DNA of 39,973 nt. Origin: Thalassospira sp. Its GTDB lineage: Bacteria; Pseudomonadota; Alphaproteobacteria; Rhodospirillales; Thalassospiraceae. Each line of letters opens with the position of its first letter. The stretch's first letter is position 1. Made by a program: the position numbers and the translations under genes. This document shows positions 32,487-39,973 of the stretch, piece after piece. The notes below the pieces were generated by a model, which did not search any database, was not told the origin of the DNA, and saw only the letters and a list, made by a program, of their open reading frames with translations. The stretch lies in NCBI RefSeq assembly GCF_002709775.1, contig NZ_PAQR01000003.1, forward strand, positions 88,617 through 128,589. Reading direction: 5' to 3'.

Positions 32487-34627
32487 TCAAAAAACTCGAA
32501 AACATGGATTATGCGCTGAACTACCGTATGGGGCTTGCCAGCACCGATGCGCTTTCCGATTTCGATGCCTGTGTCTGGCCACTGCTTCAGGCGCTGGGTT
32601 GGCGTGGCTTGCCGCGTCAGGTTGCCGAAGCCCTGCCGCATATGGATCAGGCGCTTGATCTGACCGATTTCCGCAATGTCATGGCGCATTTGAACTATCA
32701 ATCGCAGGAAATTGACGCGACGCTTGATCAGATTGATGAACGTTTGATGCCATGCCTGTTCGTCCCGGACGAGGGCACCGCCCTTGTTGTGATCCGGCCA
32801 GAAGAAAACGGTGTGCGCGTTTTTGACGGCGGCACAGACCGCGAATTCGTCATCAAGCTTTCGGCACTTCCGGGCAAGATTTATCAGTTCTCGGCCGCAG
32901 ACCGGCGTGAACGTTATTTCGAAGATGACAAGCGCGGCTGGTTTGGCGGCATCGCCGACCGGTTCTCTGGGCTTGGCTATCAATTACTCGCCATGACGTT
33001 TGTTCTCAACATCATGGCGCTGGCAACCCCGATCTTCGTCATGGGGATTTATGACCGGGTGATCGGCACGCGATCGATCCCGATGTTGATCCAGTTTTCC
33101 ATCGGTATTGGCATTGTCCTGATCCTGAGCTGGATATTGCGCACACTGCGTAGCCAGATCGTCAGTCATTTTGGTGCGCGCCTTGATACGCTGGTCAGTG
33201 GTGCGATTTTCGAACGCCTGCTGTCCTTGCCGCCGGCCTTTACCGAACGCGCACCGGTGGGTGTGCAGATTTCGCGTATTCGCGATTTTGAAAGTGTTCG
33301 TGAGTTCTTCACCGGGCCGATGGCGCTGGTGATGATGGAAATGCCGTTTGTGCCGCTGTTCCTGATTGTCATGTTCTATCTTGGTGGTTGGCTCGCCCTG
33401 ATCCCGATTGCTTTGATCGGGGTGTTTGCCCTGATCGGGCTTGTAGCGTTTCCGGTGGTGGCACGGCGTGTGTCCGAGCTTGGCCGACATGGTGCGAACC
33501 GGCAGGAGTTTCTGGTCGAAACCGTCGGCAAGATGTCTGCGCTCAAATACACGGCATCGGAAAAACGCTGGTTGGCCCGGTTCCGTGATATTTCGGCGGA
33601 TACGGCTCATGCCGGGTATCGGGTGGCGATGGTCAATAACGTGATCAACACGTCCGCCCAGGTCCTGATGATTACGTCTGGCGCACTCGTTCTGGCCTTT
33701 GGCGCGCAGCGGGTGATGGATGCGCAGATGAGTGTCGGTGCACTGGTGGCATCGATGATGCTGGCATGGCGGGTTTTGGGCCCGATCAATCAGGCTTTCC
33801 TGGGTATGCCGCGCCTCGCACAGTTGCGTGGTAGTGTGCGCCAGATCAACCGACTGATGACGATTGCACCCGAAGGCGACCTTGTCCCGCGTTCGGTCGA
33901 ACAGCATCGTTTTGAGGGTGCGGTAACCTTCTCGCGTGTCAGTTTCCGCTATACGGCTGATTCCGATCCGGCCCTGATGGGGGTTAATTTCGATATCAAG
34001 CCGGGGCAGGTGGTTGCCGTGGTGGGGGCCAATGGTGCGGGTAAATCATCGCTGATCAAACTGATCGCCGGGATGTATCAGCCCCAGGCGGGGGCGGTTC
34101 TGATTGATGGGGCCGATATCCGCCAGATGGATCCGCAGACCTTGCGGCAGGCGATTTCATATGTGCCGCAGGATATCGAGTTCTTCCGTGGCTCAATTGC
34201 GCAGAACCTGCGGCTCGCCAATCCGGTGGCCTCAAGCGATGATCTGCGCATGGCCTGTATGGCGGCAGGCATTCTTGACGAGGTCGAGGCATTGCCAAAC
34301 GGGTTTAAAACCCGTGTTGGCGATCAGCATTCCTCGCGCTTCTCGGCAAGCTTCCTGCAGCGTCTGGCACTTGCGCGTGCGCTTGTCCGTGAAGCCCCAA
34401 TTATTCTGTTTGATGAACCCACCAATGGTCTGGACCAGCGGGCCGACCGTGCCTTCCAAAGCACGATCAATCGCCTGCGCGGTGGTTCGACCATCTTTTT
34501 GATTACCCATCGGCCAAGTCATCTGGATTTGGCAGACCGCATTCTTGTTCTTGATGGCGGACAGTTGCGCGGGGACGGCCCGCCCGCCCGCATCAAGCAG
34601 CAAGTGATAGACGGAGGCTACCTATGA
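32483..34627 (+). CDS. type I secretion ABC transporter, second subunit with C39-like domain
   Basis: The product (714 residues) resembles LapB/HlyB-type exporters. Residues about 15-135 form a C39-peptidase-like domain without an obvious catalytic Cys, as in HlyB, where such a domain binds substrate without cutting it. Membrane segments lie at about 165-225 and 280-325, with a further stretch at about 390-432. The ATPase domain has Walker A GANGAGKS (515-522), Walker B IILFDE (640-645) and a His at 676 (THRP). The signature reads FSASFLQR (620-627) rather than LSGGQ. The gene overlaps both neighbours by 4 bases (ATGA). Two non-identical ABC subunits in one type I system is uncommon. Confidence 0.9.
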   Translation: MIKKLENMDYALNYRMGLASTDALSDFDACVWPLLQALGWRGLPRQVAEALPHMDQALDLTDFRNVMAHLNYQSQEIDATLDQIDERLMPCLFVPDEGTALVVIRPEENGVRVFDGGTDREFVIKLSALPGKIYQFSAADRRERYFEDDKRGWFGGIADRFSGLGYQLLAMTFVLNIMALATPIFVMGIYDRVIGTRSIPMLIQFSIGIGIVLILSWILRTLRSQIVSHFGARLDTLVSGAIFERLLSLPPAFTERAPVGVQISRIRDFESVREFFTGPMALVMMEMPFVPLFLIVMFYLGGWLALIPIALIGVFALIGLVAFPVVARRVSELGRHGANRQEFLVETVGKMSALKYTASEKRWLARFRDISADTAHAGYRVAMVNNVINTSAQVLMITSGALVLAFGAQRVMDAQMSVGALVASMMLAWRVLGPINQAFLGMPRLAQLRGSVRQINRLMTIAPEGDLVPRSVEQHRFEGAVTFSRVSFRYTADSDPALMGVNFDIKPGQVVAVVGANGAGKSSLIKLIAGMYQPQAGAVLIDGADIRQMDPQTLRQAISYVPQDIEFFRGSIAQNLRLANPVASSDDLRMACMAAGILDEVEALPNGFKTRVGDQHSSRFSASFLQRLALARALVREAPIILFDEPTNGLDQRADRAFQSTINRLRGGSTIFLITHRPSHLDLADRILVLDGGQLRGDGPPARIKQQVIDGGYL

Positions 34628-35979
34628 GCGATGCAGCAACTCAGGATACCGCGATTGAACGGTTCAAGCGTTCCCGCCGGATGGCGCGATATCTTTCGCA
34701 TGCCGTGCTGCTCGAAGAGGGTGGCATTTCCGTCTTTGTGCGCTCGGCCATGGTGATGCTGTCGGTTGGCTTCCTCGCCCTCGTGGCCTGGTCGGCCACG
34801 ACCGAAATCAAGGAAACCGCAATCACATTTGGTCAGGTGATGCCAACCAGTGCAGTCAACAAGATCCAGCATCTTGAAGGCGGCATCATTGAACAGATCA
34901 TGGTGCGCGATGGTGATCTTGTCGAAAAGGGTGAAGTGCTCGTTCGGCTCAAGGCTGACGGTGCACAGGCGGAGCTTTCCCAGACCGAAACCCGGCTTGG
35001 CAATTTGCAGCTTGAATCTGAACGCTACCGTGCCCTGGCAGAAGGTCGCGAACCTGATTTCACCGCCTTGATGGTTCAGTATCCTGAACTGGCGCAGAAT
35101 CAGGCGGAAATCTACCGCATTCAGACCGAACTTGATGCTAATCAGAACGAAATCCTTCAGGTCCAGATCAAGGAACGCAATGCCGAACTGGCGCAACTGA
35201 GCGAGCAGGAAGCAACCCTTCGCAAATCGGTTGATCTGCTGAGCCAGGAAGTGACGATGCGTCGGTCGCTCTATGAGCAGGGGCTGAATTCCAAGGTGCT
35301 GTTCCTCAATATTCAACGCGAACTGAACGAAGCGCAGGGCAATCTTTCTGGCGTGGTTGCCGAACAGGCGCGCGCACGCGAAACCATTGCCGAGGCGAAC
35401 CTTCGCCTCAATGAGCTTGAAAAAAGCCAGCGCGAAGAAGCGATTACCGAACTTGGCCGTTTGGGCGGTGAAATCGCGCAGGCCCGCGAGGCGCTACGCA
35501 AGCTGCGTGATCGGGTGGAACGTCTTGAAATCGTGGCACCGACCCGTGGCTATATCAAGGGCCTGCAATTCACCACTATTGGCGGGGTGATTGCCCCGGC
35601 ACAGATGGTGATGGAACTGGTGCCGGTTGATGATGTCCTGATCGCGGAAACCCGCATCTCGACCGAGGATATCGGTCATGTTCATCTCGGCCAGCCGGTC
35701 ACGGTCAAGGTCAGTGCGTTTGACTTCATCCGCTATGGCGGGATTAGTGGTGAATTGGTATCGATTTCGGCCTCTACTTTTGTTGATGAAGATGGACGTC
35801 CGTATTATAAGGGCAAAGTTGCGCTCGACCACGACGCTGTCGGCGAAGGTGCAACGGCTCAGAAGATCATACCCGGGATGACGGTTCAGGCCGATATCCA
35901 GACCGGGGAGCGTACTCTCCTTCAATATCTGTTGAAGCCGGTTTATGTCTCGCTTGATCAGGCGTTTAGCGAACGCTGA
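34624..35979 (+). CDS. HlyD-family membrane fusion protein of type I secretion
   Basis: This periplasmic adaptor (451 residues) bridges the ABC exporter and a TolC-type outer-membrane channel. It has a short cytosolic N terminus and one membrane segment (about 38-62). A lipoyl half follows with KIQHLEGGIIEQIMVRDGDLVEKGEVLVRL, then a long coiled-coil hairpin (about 115-300, rich in Glu, Gln, Leu). The second lipoyl half has IVAPTRGYIKGLQ, and the C-terminal beta part contains VPVDDVLIAETRIS and the family pattern IIPGMTVQADIQTGERTLLQYLLKP. The start overlaps the preceding stop (ATGA). No TolC homologue is in the window. Confidence 0.95.
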   Translation: MSDAATQDTAIERFKRSRRMARYLSHAVLLEEGGISVFVRSAMVMLSVGFLALVAWSATTEIKETAITFGQVMPTSAVNKIQHLEGGIIEQIMVRDGDLVEKGEVLVRLKADGAQAELSQTETRLGNLQLESERYRALAEGREPDFTALMVQYPELAQNQAEIYRIQTELDANQNEILQVQIKERNAELAQLSEQEATLRKSVDLLSQEVTMRRSLYEQGLNSKVLFLNIQRELNEAQGNLSGVVAEQARARETIAEANLRLNELEKSQREEAITELGRLGGEIAQAREALRKLRDRVERLEIVAPTRGYIKGLQFTTIGGVIAPAQMVMELVPVDDVLIAETRISTEDIGHVHLGQPVTVKVSAFDFIRYGGISGELVSISASTFVDEDGRPYYKGKVALDHDAVGEGATAQKIIPGMTVQADIQTGERTLLQYLLKPVYVSLDQAFSER

Positions 35980-36053
35980 GCAATTTTTGGTCCCGCTGGA
36001 AATGTAATCATTTCTACTGCCTGGCCGTACAATTCACTGGTGAAGATCAGTGT

Positions 36054-36073
36054 TTCTATACTATTGTATAGAA
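36054..36073. repeat. perfect dyad upstream of the giant repeat protein gene
   Basis: TTCTATAC (36054-36061) pairs with GTATAGAA (36066-36073) around TATT. It includes a -10-like TATACT and lies about 50 bases before the ATG at 36121. It could be an operator or a leader hairpin of the adhesin gene, which sits 141 bases behind the secretion operon. Confidence 0.5.
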
Positions 36074-36120
36074 GTGTGGGGCGACCTATCCTGTCCCGCG
36101 CTTTACGGAGAATGGGTTAG

Positions 36121-39100
36121 ATGGCGGACGATCGCAACGATACTGAAACTTCACGTCCTGATGATGGTGGTCACGGTGATCTTGACCATCAGGCCGCGCC
36201 AGAGGATCTGGAGCGCTCGTTAAGTCAGGATGGTGAGAGTGATGAACTGGTCGAATTGCATGACGACCAGGACAGTTCTGCACGTCCGCAGGAACAGGAA
36301 TTGGGATCGGTGCATTACGGCACCCAGATCCGCAATCCACAGGGTGAAGAACAGCAGGCTTTCCAGCGTCAGAACGCCGCCGCCCAGCGTCAGGAACGCG
36401 CCCAGGCACAGGAAGCTACTGAGCAACAGACCATCTCGCTCAACGAGAATGCCGAGATTGAAAACAATCTCGATACTGGTGCCGACACCTTCCAAAGCAA
36501 CCTTGGCAATGATGGCGCGGATGAAATCTCGCTGCAGTACGAACCAAGTGCGGTAGAACTACCCGGCATTCCGCTGTCGACCAACGATACCAACGAGTTG
36601 CGCGGTGATCGCGAAGATACCGGCCCGAATGTGGACGAAGGCCTCCAGCCCGATTTCATTGCACCGGTCGAAGAAGCCCCGGCATCCGAAGCCGCAGTTG
36701 TCGAGGAAGAGCTTGAAGAAGATGACGAACTTCTTCTCGAAGATGAAATCGATACCGAAGACGAGATCGAGGTTGAAGAACCCAAGGTCGCCGATGCGCC
36801 GACGCTGAGTGCCGGTGATGTCACCGGTGCCGAAGACAGCGCGATCACGCTGGACCTCTCGGCATCGCTCAATGATCAGGATGGCGGCAGTGAAACGCTC
36901 TCGATCACGATTTCCGGCCTGCCGGACGGGGCTGTTCTGTCGGCCGGGACGGATAATGGCGATGGTTCCTGGACTTTAACGCCTGGCCAGCTAAGCGGCC
37001 TGACCCTCACCCCGCCGGAAAACTTCAGCGGCAGCATTGATCTTGATATCTCCGCCACCAGCCGCGAAGCCAATGGCAGCACCGCGACAAGAAGCTCAAG
37101 CTTCACCATCGATGTCACCGGGGTTGCTGACGGCGCAACGCTTGACGTTTCCGATGCCAGTGGCGCTGAAGACAGCGCGATTGCGCTTGATATCGATACC
37201 GAACTTCTCGACGGCAGCGAAAACCTCGCCATCACCATCGAAGGCGTGCCAGATGGCGCAACGCTGTCTGCCGGCACCGACAATGGCGATGGCACCTGGA
37301 CACTGAGTGCGGATCAACTCGAAGGCCTGACCATCACGCCAGCTGAAAACTTCAGCGGCGATATCGACCTTTCCGTCCTTGTTTCGACCACGGACGGTGA
37401 CGACACCGCCGTGGTCATGCAAAACCTTACGGTCGAGGTCGAAGGCGTGGCGGATGCTCCAACACTTGAGGTGTCAGATGCAAGCGGCGGCGAAGGCAGT
37501 GCGATCGCGCTCGATATCGACGCAGCGCTCACGGATAGCTCTGAGACACTTACTGTCACCATCTCTGGCGTTCCAGACGGTGCAACTTTGTCTGCTGGTA
37601 CGGATAATGGTGACGGCACTTGGACTTTGAATTCAGATCAGCTTGAAGGTCTGACGATCACACCAGCTGAAGACTTCAGTGGGTCGTTTGATCTCGGTGT
37701 GACCGCGACTTCGGCTGATGGTTCTGATGTCGCGACCACGACTGATAGCATCACTGTTGATGTCGCTGGTGTCGCTGACGCTCCGACATTGGATGTCAGT
37801 GACGCATCCGGCAACGAAGACTCAGCTATTGCCCTCGACATTGACGCTGGCCTGACGGATAGCTCCGAGACGCTGACGGTTACGATCAGTGGTGTTCCTG
37901 ATGGCGCAACCTTGTCGGCGGGCACCGATAATGGCGACGGTACGTGGACGCTGGGCTCGGATCAGCTTGAAGGTCTGACGATCACGCTGGCTGAGAACTT
38001 CAGCGGCTCGTTTGATCTGGGTGTGACCGCGACCTCTGCGGATAGCTCTGATGTAGCTACCACGACGGACAGCATTACGGTTGATGTTACCGGTGTTGCG
38101 GATGCTCCGATGCTGGATGTCAGTGATGCTTCGGGCAACGAAGACAGTGCGATTGCGCTCGACATTGATGCGGCTCTCGCTGATTCCAGTGAGACGCTGA
38201 CGGTAACCATCTCCGGTGTCCCGGAAGGTGCAACCTTGTCGGCTGGTACCGATAATGGCGACGGTACGTGGACCCTGAATTCAGATCAGCTCGAAGGCCT
38301 GACAATCACATCGGCTGAGGACTTCAGTGGGTCGTTTGATCTTGGCGTGACAGCGACGTCTGCCGATGGTTCGGATGTTGCGACCACGACGGATTCAATC
38401 ACGGTGGATGTTGCTGGCGTTGCTGATGCACCGACGCTGGACGTCTCGGATGCAAGCGGCAACGAGGACTCAGCTATCGCGCTGAATATCGATGCAGGCC
38501 TCACCGACAGCTCTGAAACCCTGACGGTGACCATTTCTGGCGTGCCCGATGGAGCGACCTTGTCTGCTGGTGCCGATAATGGTGATGGCACTTGGACCTT
38601 GGGTTCGGATCAACTTGAAGGTCTGACGATTACGCCGGCTGAGGACTTCAGTGGTTCGTTTGATCTCGGTGTAACCGCAACCTCTGCTGATGGCACTGAC
38701 GTTGCAACGACCACGGACAGAATCACCGTTGATGTTGCTGGTGTTGCGGATGCACCGACGCTGGATGTATCGGACGCGGGCGGCAGCGAAGACTCAGCTA
38801 TCGCGCTGGATATCGATGCAGCGGTCACGGATAGCTCTGAAACCCTGACGGTCACCATCTCTGGCGTTCCAGACGGTGCAACCCTGTCTGCCGGTACAGA
38901 TAACGGAGACGGCACCTGGACGCTGGGTTCCGATCAGCTTGAAGGTCTGACGATCACACCGGCTGAAGACTTCAGCGGGTCGTTTGATCTTGGTGTGACG
39001 GCGACCTCGGCGGATGGTTCGGACGTTGCGACCACCACCGGCTCGATCACGGTTGATGTTGCAAGTGTCGCGGATGCGCCGACGCTGGATGTTTCTGATG

Positions 39101-39973
39101 CTTCTGGCAATGAAGACACTGCCATTGCACTCGATATAGACGCAGGCCTGACCGACAGCTCTGAAACCCTGACGGTCACCATCTCTGGCGTTCCGGATGG
39201 CGCAACCTTGTCGTCCGGTACGGATAATGGTGACGGCACCTGGACACTGGGTTCGGATCAGCTTGAAGGTCTGACGATTACGCCGGCTGAGGACTTCAGC
39301 GGATCGTTTGATCTTGGCGTGACAGCGACGTCTGCTGACGGTTCTGACGTTGCGACCGCCACTGGTTCGATCACGGTCGATGTTGCTGGCGTTGCTGATG
39401 CGCCGACGCTCGACGTTAGCGATGCCTCTGGCAACGAAGATTCGGCGATTGCGCTGGATATTGATGCTGGCCTGACGGATAGCTCCGAAACTCTGACCGT
39501 AACGATCAGCGGTGTTCCGGACGGGGCAACTCTCTCTGCCGGGACGGATAACGGAGACGGCACCTGGACGCTGGGTTCGGACCAGCTCGAAGGTCTTACG
39601 ATCACGCTGGCTGAAGACTTCAGTGGTTCGTTTGATCTCGGCGTGACCGCGACCTCCGCGGATGGCTCTGATGTTGCAACGACGACCGGTTCAATCACGG
39701 TCGATGTAACCGGCGTTGCAGACGCTCCGACATTGGACGTCTCGGATGCAAGCGGCAACGAAGACAGCACGATTGCCCTCGACATTGACGCTGCGCTCAC
39801 TGATTCGAGCGAGACCCTGACGGTGACCATTTTCGGTGTTCCTGACGGTGCGACCTTGTCTGCTGGCACCGATAATGGGGACGGCACCTGGACGCTGGGC
39901 TCCGATCAGCTTGAAGGTCTGACGATCACGCCGGCTGAAGACTTCAGCGGTTCGTTTGATCTCGGCGTGACCG
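36121..39973 (+). CDS. giant secreted repeat adhesin (N-terminal part, runs off the window)
   Basis: The frame is open from the ATG at 36121 to the window edge, at least 1284 residues. A stop codon lies immediately before the ATG, so the start is fixed; GGAG is about 10 bases upstream. Residues 1-222 are acidic and Gln/Glu-rich with no signal peptide, as expected for a type I substrate whose export signal is at the C terminus. From residue 223 the protein is tandem repeats of 108 residues of a cadherin/VCBS-like type (NEDSAIALDIDA, SSETLTVTISGVPDGATLSAG, TDNGDGTWTL, GLTITPAEDFSGSFDLGVTATSADG). They are Asp/Thr/Ser-rich and likely calcium-binding. A LapA-type retention module was not recognised. 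It probably mediates surface attachment or biofilm formation. Confidence 0.85.
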   Translation, partial: MADDRNDTETSRPDDGGHGDLDHQAAPEDLERSLSQDGESDELVELHDDQDSSARPQEQELGSVHYGTQIRNPQGEEQQAFQRQNAAAQRQERAQAQEATEQQTISLNENAEIENNLDTGADTFQSNLGNDGADEISLQYEPSAVELPGIPLSTNDTNELRGDREDTGPNVDEGLQPDFIAPVEEAPASEAAVVEEELEEDDELLLEDEIDTEDEIEVEEPKVADAPTLSAGDVTGAEDSAITLDLSASLNDQDGGSETLSITISGLPDGAVLSAGTDNGDGSWTLTPGQLSGLTLTPPENFSGSIDLDISATSREANGSTATRSSSFTIDVTGVADGATLDVSDASGAEDSAIALDIDTELLDGSENLAITIEGVPDGATLSAGTDNGDGTWTLSADQLEGLTITPAENFSGDIDLSVLVSTTDGDDTAVVMQNLTVEVEGVADAPTLEVSDASGGEGSAIALDIDAALTDSSETLTVTISGVPDGATLSAGTDNGDGTWTLNSDQLEGLTITPAEDFSGSFDLGVTATSADGSDVATTTDSITVDVAGVADAPTLDVSDASGNEDSAIALDIDAGLTDSSETLTVTISGVPDGATLSAGTDNGDGTWTLGSDQLEGLTITLAENFSGSFDLGVTATSADSSDVATTTDSITVDVTGVADAPMLDVSDASGNEDSAIALDIDAALADSSETLTVTISGVPEGATLSAGTDNGDGTWTLNSDQLEGLTITSAEDFSGSFDLGVTATSADGSDVATTTDSITVDVAGVADAPTLDVSDASGNEDSAIALNIDAGLTDSSETLTVTISGVPDGATLSAGADNGDGTWTLGSDQLEGLTITPAEDFSGSFDLGVTATSADGTDVATTTDRITVDVAGVADAPTLDVSDAGGSEDSAIALDIDAAVTDSSETLTVTISGVPDGATLSAGTDNGDGTWTLGSDQLEGLTITPAEDFSGSFDLGVTATSADGSDVATTTGSITVDVASVADAPTLDVSDASGNEDTAIALDIDAGLTDSSETLTVTISGVPDGATLSSGTDNGDGTWTLGSDQLEGLTITPAEDFSGSFDLGVTATSADGSDVATATGSITVDVAGVADAPTLDVSDASGNEDSAIALDIDAGLTDSSETLTVTISGVPDGATLSAGTDNGDGTWTLGSDQLEGLTITLAEDFSGSFDLGVTATSADGSDVATTTGSITVDVTGVADAPTLDVSDASGNEDSTIALDIDAALTDSSETLTVTIFGVPDGATLSAGTDNGDGTWTLGSDQLEGLTITPAEDFSGSFDLGVT
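36787..39973 (+). repeat. tandem 324-bp repeats in the adhesin gene
   Basis: The DNGDG codons recur at 36952, 37279, 37603, 37927, 38251, 38575, 38899, 39223, 39547 and 39871. The first step is 327 bases; the next eight are exactly 324 bases (108 codons). Ten copies of this motif are in the window, the first two more divergent, and the array continues past the edge. The protein units are nearly identical, while third codon positions vary widely. Confidence 0.95.

Noticed and set aside
37314..39887. Series of about 101-codon minus-strand frames spaced 324 bases apart
   Set aside because: They are the reverse of the tandem repeats in the adhesin gene; the regular spacing comes from the repeats, not from separate genes.
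36787..39973. Regular repeats considered as a CRISPR array
   Set aside because: The period is 324 bases, the whole unit is coding and conserved as protein, and there are no short identical repeats with unique spacers.

Overview
The window reads as an ordinary chromosomal stretch of a free-living alphaproteobacterium. A DUF4169 protein, a Suv3-like helicase followed by an S4-domain protein, the short HPF type, SoxR beside an oxidoreductase, and several cyclic-di-GMP proteins together point to Rhodospirillales. The overall feel (moderately GC-rich, marine-type giant acidic adhesin) is like Thalassospira. The genus is an inference; no rRNA is present to confirm it. No prophage, insertion sequence, CRISPR array or integrase was seen.

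Layout. Positions 1-5000: an OmpA-like lipoprotein, a DUF4169 protein, a winged-helix/Rmf-like fusion protein (minus), the pair lipB then a DgcZ-like zinc-sensing diguanylate cyclase (minus), and tRNA-Leu(GAG). Positions 5000-12000: malic enzyme fused to a phosphotransacetylase-like domain, the MgtE magnesium transporter behind a structured leader, and a membrane GGDEF-EAL protein with degenerate active sites. Positions 12000-19900: an RlmD/TrmA-type RNA methyltransferase, an orphan flagellin-like protein, an SH3 protein, a 2-hydroxyacid dehydrogenase, a small cupin, a fumarylacetoacetase-family hydrolase, exonuclease III and an AsmA-like protein. Positions 19900-27000: an OmpA-type lipoprotein with a YqaE-type proteolipid, dGTPase with a small membrane protein, HtpG divergent from HPF, and an FMN reductase divergent from SoxR. 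Positions 27000-30600: the Suv3-like helicase and the HslR-like S4 protein. Positions 30700-39973: a type I secretion operon of two different ABC transporters and one HlyD adaptor, then a giant secreted repeat protein that runs off the window.

How the genes work together. The last 9 kb form the clearest system: two non-identical ABC subunits (the second with a C39-like N-terminal domain without an obvious catalytic Cys) plus the membrane-fusion protein presumably export the repeat protein encoded next door. The outer-membrane TolC-type partner is not in the window. The SoxR/FMN reductase pair has a textbook MerR-type promoter (19-bp spacer containing an 18-bp dyad) facing the reductase. Stress and stasis functions (HtpG, HPF, Rmf-like protein, SoxR, HslR) and c-di-GMP functions (DgcZ-like, degenerate GGDEF-EAL) are scattered as single units.

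Most promising for follow-up: the dual-ABC secretion operon with degenerate signature motifs in both subunits, the mgtE and maeB leader structures, the winged-helix/Rmf fusion, the orphan flagellin-like protein, and the start-codon anomaly of the GGDEF-EAL gene. All function calls come from reading the sequence by eye; no database search was run.
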